This document shows positions 23,010 to 30,432 of a DNA stretch of 64,000 nucleotides, piece by piece. Location of the stretch: contig NZ_JAKSYI010000112.1 in the NCBI RefSeq assembly GCF_022829285.1, positions 106,424-170,423 of the forward strand, in the 5' to 3' direction. The position numbers and the translations under genes were made by a program. Every line of letters starts with the position of its first letter. Position 1 is the stretch's first letter. Source of the stretch: Methylobacterium sp. J-078 (GTDB lineage: Bacteria; Pseudomonadota; Alphaproteobacteria; Rhizobiales; Beijerinckiaceae). The notes under the pieces are model-generated. The model made no database searches. It saw only the letters and a list, made by a program, of their open reading frames with translations, and was not told the DNA's origin.

Positions 23010-25223
23010 ATGTCCGCATCTCGGATGCGTCCGACGTCACGCGTTCGCTGGGCGCTCGCCGGGCTCTCGCTCGCAGCACTCACAGTGCCGGCCCGCGCCC
23101 AGCAGACCGCGGTCACCCTCGAGACCCTGAGTGTCGAGGGCACCGCACGCGGAAACGGCAACGGCGTCGTGGGAGCCCCGGGCACGCGGGCGCCCGAGAC
23201 GGCGCGGGGCCCCGTCGACGGCTACGTCGCGACCCGCAGCGCCAGCGCGACCAAGACCGACACCCCGATCCTCCGCACCCCGCAATCGATCAGCGTGATC
23301 GGCGCGCAGCAGATCGAGGCGCAGCGCTCGCAGACGGTGGCGGAGGCCCTGCGCTACACGCCGGGCGTCTACGCCAACCAGTTCGGCCCCGACACCCGCC
23401 TCGACTGGTTCCTCATCCGCGGCTTCTCGGCCACCGATACGGGCCTGTTCCGCGACGGGTTGCAGCTCTTCCAGACGGCCTTCGCGAACTTTCGCATCGA
23501 TCCGTTCGGCGCCGAGCGCATCGAGGTGCTGCGCGGCCCCGCCGCCACCCTGTTCGGCGGCAGCCCCGTGGGCGGCCTCGTCAACGTCGTGTCCAAGCGC
23601 CCCACCGCCGAGCCCCTGCGCTACCTCGAACTCGGCGGCGGCTCGTTCAACCAGCGCTACGCCGCCTTCGACCTCGGCGGCCCGGCCGATGCGGAGGGCC
23701 ACTGGTTCTACCGCCTGACCGGGCGCCTGCAGAACAGCGACGCGCAGGTGCGCTTCGCCCCCGAGGGCCGCTACTACATCGCGCCCTCCTTCACCTATAA
23801 GCCGGACGGCGCCACCACCTTCACGGTGCTGACGAGCTTCCAGCGCGACGAGACCGGGGGTGCCGGCCAGTTCCTGCCCTATTCGGGCACGGTGCGGCCG
23901 AACGCGTCGGGCCTGCGCATCGCGCGCAGCCTCAATGCCAGCGATCCCCTGGTGGACCGCTACACCCGTAACCAGGCCAATCTCGGCTATGAGTTCGAGC
24001 ACCATTTCGACGACGTCTGGACGGTGCGCCAGAACTTCCGCTACTCCTTCACCGAGGTCCGGGATTCGCGCTACGTCGGCAACGGCTACGCCAATGCCGC
24101 CGAGACCGAACTCGCCCGCTACGGCTTCCTGACCACGCCGCATGCCGGCCTGTTCGCCGTCGACAACCAGGCCGAGGCCCGTTTCAGCGACGGCGTCTTC
24201 GGCCATACGCTGCTGATGGGCGTCGACTACAAGCGCTACAGCCTGTCAGACAATCAGGCCTCGACGCCGTTCCCGGCGGACGTGCCGGTGCCCTCCCTGA
24301 ACATCCTGGCGCCCCGCTACGGACAGTTCAGCACGACGCCCGCGTCCTACCGGGTCCTGAACCAGCAGCTGCAGCAAGTCGGCCTCTACGCCCAGGATCA
24401 GGTGGCGCTGACCGATCACCTCACCTTCCTGATCGGCGGCCGGCAGGATTTCGTGACCAACGACCTGCAGAACAAGCTCACGCCGTCGCTCTCGACGAGC
24501 CAGGACGAGAGCGCCTTCACCGGCCGCCTCGGACTGATCTACAATTTCGACAACGGGCTTGCGCCCTACGTGACCTACGGGACCTCGTTCAATCCCACCG
24601 CGGGCGCGGACGCCAACAACCGGCCGTTCAAGTCCGATCGCGGCGAGCAGGTCGAGATCGGTGCCAAGTTCCAGCCGGCGGGCTGGAACACCCTGTTCAC
24701 GGTGGCGGCCTTCGACCTCGTGCGCTCCAACGTGCTGACGCCGGATCCCAACTCCATCTTCAACAACCTGCAGATCGGCGCCGTGCGCTCGCGCGGCTTC
24801 GAGGCCTCCGCCGTCGCGACCCTGGCCGAGGGCCTGAACGTGGTGGCGTCCTACACGCTCTACGGCCTGCGCACGATCGAGGGCACCACGCTCGACCTCG
24901 GCAAGACGCCGGTGGGCATTCCGGAGACCTTCGCTTCGCTCTGGGCCGACTACACGATCCCCGTCGGCGATTTCCGGGGCTTCGGCTTCGGCGGGGGCGT
25001 CAACTATGTCGGGCGCTCGTACGCCGACGTCGCCAACACCCTGACGGTGCCCGAATACGTCACCTTCGACGCGGCGGTGCATTACGAGCGGGACGGCTGG
25101 CGCGCGGCCGTGAACATCCAGAACGCGGGCGACCGCCGGTTCGTCGCGTCCTGCTCCTCGGCCAATGCCTGCTTCTACGGCACGCAGCGCCGGATCATCG
25201 CGAGCGTCGGCTACAAGTGGTGA
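23010..25223 (+). CDS. TonB-dependent siderophore receptor (FhuA/FoxA-like)
   Basis: This 737-residue outer-membrane receptor takes up ferric siderophores using TonB energy. From the ATG at 23010 it has a signal peptide (WALAGLSLAALTVPARA), a TonB-box-like ETLSVEG segment, the plug domain (TPQSISVIGAQQIEAQRSQT, LRYTPGVYANQFGPDTRLDW, RIEVLRGPAATLFGGSPVGG) and a 22-strand barrel ending in SVGYKW with the required C-terminal aromatic. The plug and barrel style fits the hydroxamate receptor group, but substrate cannot be read from sequence. A longer frame opens at 22803 but without a signal peptide at its start. Confidence 0.93.
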   Translation: MSASRMRPTSRVRWALAGLSLAALTVPARAQQTAVTLETLSVEGTARGNGNGVVGAPGTRAPETARGPVDGYVATRSASATKTDTPILRTPQSISVIGAQQIEAQRSQTVAEALRYTPGVYANQFGPDTRLDWFLIRGFSATDTGLFRDGLQLFQTAFANFRIDPFGAERIEVLRGPAATLFGGSPVGGLVNVVSKRPTAEPLRYLELGGGSFNQRYAAFDLGGPADAEGHWFYRLTGRLQNSDAQVRFAPEGRYYIAPSFTYKPDGATTFTVLTSFQRDETGGAGQFLPYSGTVRPNASGLRIARSLNASDPLVDRYTRNQANLGYEFEHHFDDVWTVRQNFRYSFTEVRDSRYVGNGYANAAETELARYGFLTTPHAGLFAVDNQAEARFSDGVFGHTLLMGVDYKRYSLSDNQASTPFPADVPVPSLNILAPRYGQFSTTPASYRVLNQQLQQVGLYAQDQVALTDHLTFLIGGRQDFVTNDLQNKLTPSLSTSQDESAFTGRLGLIYNFDNGLAPYVTYGTSFNPTAGADANNRPFKSDRGEQVEIGAKFQPAGWNTLFTVAAFDLVRSNVLTPDPNSIFNNLQIGAVRSRGFEASAVATLAEGLNVVASYTLYGLRTIEGTTLDLGKTPVGIPETFASLWADYTIPVGDFRGFGFGGGVNYVGRSYADVANTLTVPEYVTFDAAVHYERDGWRAAVNIQNAGDRRFVASCSSANACFYGTQRRIIASVGYKW

Positions 25224-25240
25224 CGCGGATCGGACCTCGC

Positions 25241-25288
25241 CAAGGCTGAAACGAGGCAAGGCTGAAACGAAGCAAGGCTCAAAACAAG
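25241..25288. repeat. Three tandem copies of a 16-bp repeat
   Basis: CAAGGCTGAAACGAGG, CAAGGCTGAAACGAAG and CAAGGCTCAAAACAAG follow each other directly between the receptor stop codon and its terminator. The third copy is diverged. This is probably a local slippage duplication; it lies in the 3' untranslated region. Confidence 0.8.
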
Positions 25289-25318
25289 AAGGGCCCCGCC
25301 GCAATGGCGGGGCCCTTC
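25288..25318. terminator. Bidirectional rho-independent terminator
   Basis: GAAGGGCCCCGCC and GGCGGGGCCCTTC form a perfect 13-bp stem with a GCAAT loop. T-rich tails follow on both strands (TTCG on plus; TTGTTTTG on minus). It sits between the converging siderophore receptor and the small secreted protein gene and can end both transcripts. Confidence 0.9.
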
Positions 25319-25384
25319 TTCGTTGTCGCGGGCATGGCCTCCGCGCGGAGGGTCCCCGTGACGAGGCCCCTCCCTCCATGCGTC

Positions 25385-25687
25385 CTATTCGCAGACGCGG
25401 ACGCGGCGGATGTGCTCGTAGCCGTAGGCGTCCACGTAGCCGCGGCGCTCCATGTGGCAGACCTCTTCCTCGACATAGACCGGGCGCGGGGCGCGGTACA
25501 CCGGGCGGCCCGGATAGTAGCCGCCGTCGTTCTGCGACGAGGCGATGGCGCCGCCCACGGCGAGGCCGCCGAGCACGCCGAGGGCAGCGGCGCCGCCCGG
25601 GCTGATGCCATCGCGCGCCTGGGCGCTCGGGATCGCCGCGACGGCGACCGTGGTGGCCACGAGGGCCGCGACCAGCGAGTTCTTCAT
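25385..25687 (-). CDS. Small secreted glycine-zipper-like protein
   Basis: The 100-residue product starts MKNSLVAALVATTVAVAAIP with a signal peptide cleaved near SAQA. A glycine-rich hydrophobic stretch (GGAAALGVLGGLAVGGAIAS) suggests a glycine zipper, and the C-terminal part is rich in Tyr, Arg and Pro with two cysteines (EEEVCHME and RVRVCE) that could form a disulfide. The start at 25687 follows a GGAACGGAG ribosome site. Similar small periplasmic proteins are common in Methylobacterium and Bradyrhizobium; function unknown. Confidence 0.8.
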   Translation of the reverse strand: MKNSLVAALVATTVAVAAIPSAQARDGISPGGAAALGVLGGLAVGGAIASSQNDGGYYPGRPVYRAPRPVYVEEEVCHMERRGYVDAYGYEHIRRVRVCE

Positions 25688-25876
25688 AGCTCCGTTCCTT
25701 TGATCCCGAAGACCGTGTGTGAATCGAGAAGCGTCACTGTCGGAGGGAATCACCGAACGGTTGATGAACGGTAACGCGTCCCGCCCTCCGGGCAGTCCCA
25801 TCCGTGCGAATCCTCACGCCACAACGGAGATCACGCAGGATTGTGCCGCTTCCGTGGCTGCGTTCCGGAGGCAAGG

Positions 25877-26809
25877 TCAGATCGTTCCGGTCGGCTCCTC
25901 CACCAGGGTCAGAAGCGTCCGGCGCAGCCAGCGATGGGCGGGGTCGTCGTCGTAGGAGGCGTGCCAGAGCATCGAGATCGCCACGTCCTCGAGATCCACC
26001 GGAGCGGGGCTCACGGTGAGGCCGAGCGCCCCGGCGAAGAAGGTGGCGAGCCGGGAATGCATCGTGGTCAGCACGGGCGCGCTGCGGACCAGGAACGGCA
26101 CCGCCAGGAAGCGCGGCGTCGTCACCGCCAGGGTCCGGCTGCGCCCGAGCCGGGCGAGGGCATCGTCCACCACACCGTGCGCGGTCTCCTTGAGGCTGGT
26201 GAGCACGTGGGGAAAGCGCAGGTACTCGTCGAGGGAGATCGGCGGCGCCAGCCCGACGAGGTCGGCATTGAACATGCAGAGATAGCTGTCGCGGTAGAGC
26301 AGGCGCTGCTTGTGGTGGGTCTGCCCCTCCGTGAAGAAGCCGATGCCGAGGTCGACCCGGTCGGCATCGAGTTCCTGCAGGATGCGGATGCGATCGATGG
26401 AGCGCAGGAGCAGGCTGATGCCCGGCGCCTCCGCGCGCAGATGGGCCAGGAGGCGCGGGCCGATCAGCACCTCGGCGCTGTCGGGCAGGCCGATGGTGAA
26501 GGTGCGGGTCACCGTGCGGGGATCGAAGACGTCGTCGCGCCGAACCAGGGCCTGGACCTGCCGCAGCAGGGTCCGCACCGGCTCGGCGAGCGCCAACGCC
26601 CGCGGGGTCGGGCGCATGCCCTCGGGCGCGCGGGTGAGGAGTTCGTCGGAGAAGAGCGTGCGCAGGCGGGCGAGGCTGCTGCTCATCGCCGATTGCCCGA
26701 TGCCGATGCGGGCGGCGGCACGGGTCACGCTGCGCTCCGCCAGCAGCGCGTCGAGGGCGACGAGCAGGTTCAGGTCGACGCGGGAAAGATCGATGTGATC
26801 AATCGTCAT
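25877..26809 (-). CDS. LysR-family transcriptional regulator (NodD-like)
   Basis: The 310-residue product has the N-terminal winged HTH of LysR regulators (DLNLLVALDALLAERSVTRA, then AARIGIGQSAMSSSLARLRT) and a PBP2-like effector domain. The MTIDHIDLSRVDLNLLVAL start with DHIDL-type lead resembles the NodD/PcpR-like subgroup. The ATG at 26809 is chosen because it begins at the family start; the frame runs upstream to 27073 without similarity. It is divergent from the asparaginase gene 179 bp away, making that gene a candidate target. Confidence 0.92.
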   Translation of the reverse strand: MTIDHIDLSRVDLNLLVALDALLAERSVTRAAARIGIGQSAMSSSLARLRTLFSDELLTRAPEGMRPTPRALALAEPVRTLLRQVQALVRRDDVFDPRTVTRTFTIGLPDSAEVLIGPRLLAHLRAEAPGISLLLRSIDRIRILQELDADRVDLGIGFFTEGQTHHKQRLLYRDSYLCMFNADLVGLAPPISLDEYLRFPHVLTSLKETAHGVVDDALARLGRSRTLAVTTPRFLAVPFLVRSAPVLTTMHSRLATFFAGALGLTVSPAPVDLEDVAISMLWHASYDDDPAHRWLRRTLLTLVEEPTGTI

Positions 26810-26988
26810 GGTCGCTACGTCGTATCGGATCCGGGCCGACTGCGCAGCATCGACGCCCCGGAGGCAAGGGCGGCGCGCCGTGACCGCGCGCCTGCCCGGG
26901 CATTGAGCGCGGGCGGCCGTGATTTTCGGCTGTGCCTGATCGCCGGGCCGGGCCACAATGGCGCCTCCGAAACGACCCGAGGCTTCCC

Positions 26989-28101
26989 ATGCGCCGTACC
27001 CTGCCGATCGCCCTGTTGGTCCTGATGGCCGGAACCGCCCTCCCCGCCCGTGCGCTGGAGGGACCGACGCCACCCAAGCCCGGCGCGACCGCCACGACGC
27101 CCGCCGCCGCGGCCAAGCCCCGCGTGGTCATCGTGGCGACCGGCGGCACCATCGCGGGCGCGGGCGCGGACGCGGCCAACAGCGCGACCTACCAGGCCGC
27201 CAAGGTGCCGGTGGACAAGCTCATCGCCGCCGTGCCGGCGATCGCGCAGGTGGCGGAGGTGCGCGGCGAGCAGGCCTTCCAGATCGCCTCCGAGAGCTTC
27301 ACCAACGCGCAGCTCATCGAGCTCGCCAAGAAGGTCTCCGCCCTGGTCAAGCGCGACGACGTCGACGGCGTGGTCATCACCCACGGCACCGACACGGTGG
27401 AGGAGACGGCCTACTTCCTCGACCTCGTGGTGAAGACCGACAAGCCCATCGTCATGGTGGCCTCGATGCGGCCCTCCACCGCGATCTCGGCGGACGGCGC
27501 CCTCAACCTCCTCGACGCCGTCACCGTGGCGGGCGCCAAGGATGCCCGCGCCAAGGGCGTGCTGCTCACCATGAACGACGAGATCCAGGCGGGGCGCGAC
27601 ACCACCAAGCGCGTCAACATCAAGCCCTCGGCCTTCTTCAGCCAGTGGGGGCCGCTGGGCATGGTGGTGGAGGGCAAGACCTACTGGTTCCGCGCGCCGG
27701 TCAAGCGCCACGGCACCACCTCCGAGTTCGACATCGACACCATCGACAGCCTGCCCGAGGTCGCCATCGTGTACGGCTCCGGCAACATGCACCCGGAGCC
27801 CTACACCACAGCCGTGGCGGGGGGCGCCAAGGCGATCATCCATGCGGGCACGGGCAACGGCTCGGTGGCCGGCTACCTCGTCGACACCCTCAAGGACCTG
27901 CGCTCGAAGGGCGTGCAGATCATCCGCTCCTCCCGCGTCGGCGACGGCTTCGTCCTGCGCAACGCCGAGCAGCCCGACGACAAGTACGACTGGGTGGTGG
28001 CCCACGACCTGAACCCGCAGAAGGCCAAGATCCTGGCCGCCGTGGCGCTCACGAAGACGCAGGATTCGAAGGAGTTGCAGCGGATCTTCTGGGAATATTG
28101 A
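26989..28101 (+). CDS. ansB: Periplasmic type II L-asparaginase
   Basis: This 370-residue enzyme hydrolyses asparagine to aspartate and ammonia. A signal peptide (RTLPIALLVLMAGTALPARA) targets it to the periplasm. Both asparaginase signatures are present: IVATGGTIAGAG with the nucleophilic Thr, and DGVVITHGTDTVEETAYF with the second catalytic Thr-Asp pair; MRPSTAISADG and the C-terminal AGTGNGS block are also visible. The extra Pro/Ala-rich spacer after the signal is a little longer than in E. coli AnsB. It is divergent from a LysR regulator. Confidence 0.95.
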   Translation: MRRTLPIALLVLMAGTALPARALEGPTPPKPGATATTPAAAAKPRVVIVATGGTIAGAGADAANSATYQAAKVPVDKLIAAVPAIAQVAEVRGEQAFQIASESFTNAQLIELAKKVSALVKRDDVDGVVITHGTDTVEETAYFLDLVVKTDKPIVMVASMRPSTAISADGALNLLDAVTVAGAKDARAKGVLLTMNDEIQAGRDTTKRVNIKPSAFFSQWGPLGMVVEGKTYWFRAPVKRHGTTSEFDIDTIDSLPEVAIVYGSGNMHPEPYTTAVAGGAKAIIHAGTGNGSVAGYLVDTLKDLRSKGVQIIRSSRVGDGFVLRNAEQPDDKYDWVVAHDLNPQKAKILAAVALTKTQDSKELQRIFWEY

Positions 28102-28115
28102 GCGGTCGGATCGGG

Positions 28116-28141
28116 GGCGGACGCGAAGTGAAGCGTCCGCC
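28116..28141 (+). terminator. Hairpin downstream of ansB
   Basis: GGCGGACGC and GCGTCCGCC form a perfect 9-bp stem with an eight-base GAAGTGAA loop, 15 bp past the ansB stop codon. There is no T run after it, so termination efficiency is uncertain. Confidence 0.5.
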
Positions 28142-28187
28142 ATCGAACCTTAGCAGACCCTAAGAAGGTCCGGTTAGAGCCAGTTGA

Positions 28188-28292
28188 ATGGATAGCGATT
28201 TTCGACCACTCGGCTGGGAAACGGAAATTACAAAATATGCGCTAGATAAGCTGGTCATTAACGGAGATGTTGATGGATTTGGAATCAGTTAA
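28188..28292 (+). CDS. Possible 34-residue protein in AT-rich islet
   Basis: An ATG at 28188 opens a 34-codon frame, MDSDFRPLGWETEITKYALD then KLVINGDVDGFGIS, at the left edge of an AT-rich patch. It overlaps the NuoC-like gene by 26 bp in another frame, which would suit translational coupling. The residue composition (W, Y, K, I, balanced charges) looks protein-like, but the ribosome binding site is weak. It could also be the remnant of a larger, eroded gene. No family recognised. Confidence 0.35.
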   Translation: MDSDFRPLGWETEITKYALDKLVINGDVDGFGIS

Positions 28293-28647
28293 AAAAGCTG
28301 AGGGCGGTTGCATACGAGCCTTGCTTGGATATCAGCTACTAAATATGTCTGACGAGGATTTAGTTCTTCTTATTCGGAAAGATTCCTTTAAATCCAGCTT
28401 AAATGTGTTGAGATCGGAAGGCTGGGATACAATTGATGCAATATACGCTTCAGATATCAATGAACATACCGGAAAGATTTTGATTGTATACCGTCTTTGT
28501 TCAAATTGGCGCATCCATAAAACGTTGGGTATCCAAGTTTATGTATCCTACAAGTCGCCATGGCTATCTGCTTCAGACATATTTCCTGATGCAGACCGGT
28601 TTGAGCGAACTTTATCGGAAGAATACCAACTGAAGTTTGTATCCTAG
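28267..28647 (+). CDS. Orphan NuoC-like (complex I 30 kDa subunit) protein
   Basis: The 126-residue product resembles the NuoC / 30 kDa subunit family of complex I and membrane hydrogenases. The order fits: an alpha/beta N-terminus with an L-x-SEGWDTIDAIYASD segment, then ILIVYRLCSNWRIHKTLGIQ, and a C-terminal block SASDIFPDADRFERTLSEEY that parallels the family's SVTDIFPxADWxERExYD. The diagnostic ERExYD is degraded to ERTLSEEY. The gene is far richer in A and T than its neighbours, and no other nuo or hydrogenase gene is near, so it looks transferred. Role unknown. Confidence 0.6.
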   Translation: MLMDLESVKKAEGGCIRALLGYQLLNMSDEDLVLLIRKDSFKSSLNVLRSEGWDTIDAIYASDINEHTGKILIVYRLCSNWRIHKTLGIQVYVSYKSPWLSASDIFPDADRFERTLSEEYQLKFVS

Positions 28648-28858
28648 TATTGCAGCCCAACGCGCGACGATGACGTGCGTTGGTAGTATCACTTCTTCTC
28701 AACTTCGATGATTACGCCCTGCTGCGCTCTCGTCCTGTTCGCATAGGATTGGAACTGGAACGTCCGATTCAGGGCAGAAGGTCAGGTTCCGCTCTCCACC
28801 CCTTCCCGACGTCGGTGAAGAAAACCGCTCGGCGAAGTCTCAGGCACGCGACCGACCC

Positions 28859-29779
28859 TCACGTCAGCAGATACCGCTCCGGCTCCAGGGGCGGCGGCGC
28901 GGTCTCGCCCAGAGCGTCGAGGACGATGCCGTCGATGGTGTGCAGCATGGCGTCCAGCGGCAGGTCGTTGGGCGCCAGGCCGAAGGGCTCCTCCAGTTCG
29001 TCGCCGAGCGCGTCGAGGCCGAAGAAGGTGTAGGCGACGAGGGCCGCGGCCACCGGCGTCGCCCAGCCCAGGGAAGCGGCCAGGCCGAAGGGCAACAGCA
29101 GGCAGTAGACCCAGGCCGTGCGGTAGAGGAGCAGGGTGTAGGCGAAGGGCAGCGGCGTGTTCTGGATGCGCTCGCACACCACCTGGACCTGCGCCAGGGC
29201 GGCGATCTTGTGCTCCAGGGCGGCGAAGAGAACGTCGGTGAGGGCGCCCCGGCGATAGGCGTCCGCGAGATCGCCGGTGAGCCCGGCCAGCACCGCGTCC
29301 GCGGCGCTCGGATGCCGGGCCAGCGCATCGGCTTCCCGGGCCGGAAGCCAGGGGCCGGCGGCCACATTCGGCGCGCGCCCGCGCAGCTGCGCGTGCAGGG
29401 CATGCGCGAAGGCCGAGAGACGCCGCAGGCAGCGCCCGCGCAGGGCCTCCTCGGCCGCGCCGGGCATCAGAGCGTTGAGGAGCCGGGCGAGGCCGCGTGC
29501 CTCCACCACGAGGCTGCCCCAGGCGCGGCGGCCCTCCCACCAGCGGTCGTAGCAGGCGTTGTTGCGAAAGCTCAGGAAGATCGACAGGGCGAGGCCGATC
29601 AGGGTGAAGGGACCGACCCCGGCCGTGATCGGAAACGCCTCGGGCCAGCGCCGCTCGGCCGCCACCACGACCACGGCCACGAAGGTGATCCCCAGGACCT
29701 TGAGGGCGACCTGGGGCAGGATCGATCCGCGCAGGGTGAACAGGATGTCGAACAGGCTCGGGCGCGAACGAACGATCAT
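28859..29779 (-). CDS. Bestrophin-like anion channel family protein
   Basis: The 306-residue membrane protein belongs to the bestrophin/UPF0187 (YneE) family of pentameric ion channels. It opens MIVRSRPSLFDILFTLRGSI, has two hydrophobic helices (VALKVLGITFVAVVVVAAE; FTLIGLALSIFLSFRNNACY) and the hallmark FRNNACYDRWWEGRRAWG. Near the C-terminus are LPFGLAASLGWATPVAAALV and LDALGDELEEPFGLAPNDLP, the latter containing the conserved acidic cluster. Bacterial members transport cations or anions; selectivity here is unknown. Tandem 14-bp repeats lie just upstream of the start. Confidence 0.9.
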   Translation of the reverse strand: MIVRSRPSLFDILFTLRGSILPQVALKVLGITFVAVVVVAAERRWPEAFPITAGVGPFTLIGLALSIFLSFRNNACYDRWWEGRRAWGSLVVEARGLARLLNALMPGAAEEALRGRCLRRLSAFAHALHAQLRGRAPNVAAGPWLPAREADALARHPSAADAVLAGLTGDLADAYRRGALTDVLFAALEHKIAALAQVQVVCERIQNTPLPFAYTLLLYRTAWVYCLLLPFGLAASLGWATPVAAALVAYTFFGLDALGDELEEPFGLAPNDLPLDAMLHTIDGIVLDALGETAPPPLEPERYLLT

Positions 29780-29798
29780 GCGGCGGCTTTCATGAGGT

Positions 29799-29840
29799 AG
29801 CTTTCACGGGGCAGCTTTCACGGGGCAGCTTTCACGGGGC
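29799..29840. repeat. Three exact tandem 14-bp repeats in bestrophin leader
   Basis: AGCTTTCACGGGGC occurs three times back to back, with a fourth diverged copy toward the gene. On the minus strand the unit reads GCCCCGTGAAAGCT and lies 20 bp upstream of the bestrophin start. The last, diverged copy provides ATGAAAGCCGCCGCATGA, a five-codon leader whose stop overlaps the gene's own ATG. Confidence 0.85.
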
Positions 29841-29970
29841 GGGTTCCTCGATCGAGGGGCGTCGAGGGCGATGCCCGGGGCCGGTCGCGGGTGCAAGCGT
29901 GCTGAAGCGCCCGGCGGCGGGCGGCGCATCCCGTCTCCCACTGGGCGGCCGGACCGGATACCCTCCCGTC

Positions 29971-30396
29971 ATGAAGGCGAATCCCCCATCCGGCGACGAG
30001 ACCGGCCACCCGATCATCCTGTTCGACGCCGCCTGCGTGCTGTGCTCGGCCAATGCCCGCTTCGTGCTGGAACGGGACCGGAAGGCCCTGTTCCGCCTCG
30101 CCTCCATGCAGGGACCGGTCGGCCAGGCCCTCTACCGGCGATACGGGCTGGACCCCGACGATCCGGCCAGCATGCTGCTCTTTGACGGCCCGCGGATGCG
30201 CCGCGACAGCGACGCGGTCCTCGGCATCTACGAAGGGCTCGGCTTTCCCTGGCGCCTCGCCACGCTGTTCCGGATCGTCCCGGCCGTCCTCCGGGACCCC
30301 GTCTACCGCTGGATCGCACGCAACCGCTACCGCTGGTTCGGCCGGCGGGAACAGTGCTGGGTGGCCCCGCCCCAGTACCGGGATCGCATCCTGTGA
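29971..30396 (+). CDS. DCC1-like thiol-disulfide oxidoreductase family protein
   Basis: The 141-residue protein belongs to the DUF393 family, named after the DxxCxxC motif: here ILFDAACVLCSANARFVLER. A thioredoxin-like fold follows, with LFRLASMQGPVGQALYRRYG and the C-terminal YRWIARNRYRWFGRREQCW, another family hallmark. Members are thought to be thiol-disulfide oxidoreductases, though substrates are not known. The start at 29971 is the last ATG before the family region; an upstream ATG at 29899 would add 24 residues. It probably forms an operon with the following gene 36 bp downstream. Confidence 0.88.
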   Translation: MKANPPSGDETGHPIILFDAACVLCSANARFVLERDRKALFRLASMQGPVGQALYRRYGLDPDDPASMLLFDGPRMRRDSDAVLGIYEGLGFPWRLATLFRIVPAVLRDPVYRWIARNRYRWFGRREQCWVAPPQYRDRIL

Positions 30397-30432
30397 GGGC
30401 GGCGGCGCGATCCGCGGAGGCACCGGCCCGGC

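Noticed and set aside
26932..28163. An alternative 401-codon plus frame over the asparaginase gene
   Set aside because: It is the +2 frame of ansB; only the ansB frame has a signal peptide and asparaginase motifs.
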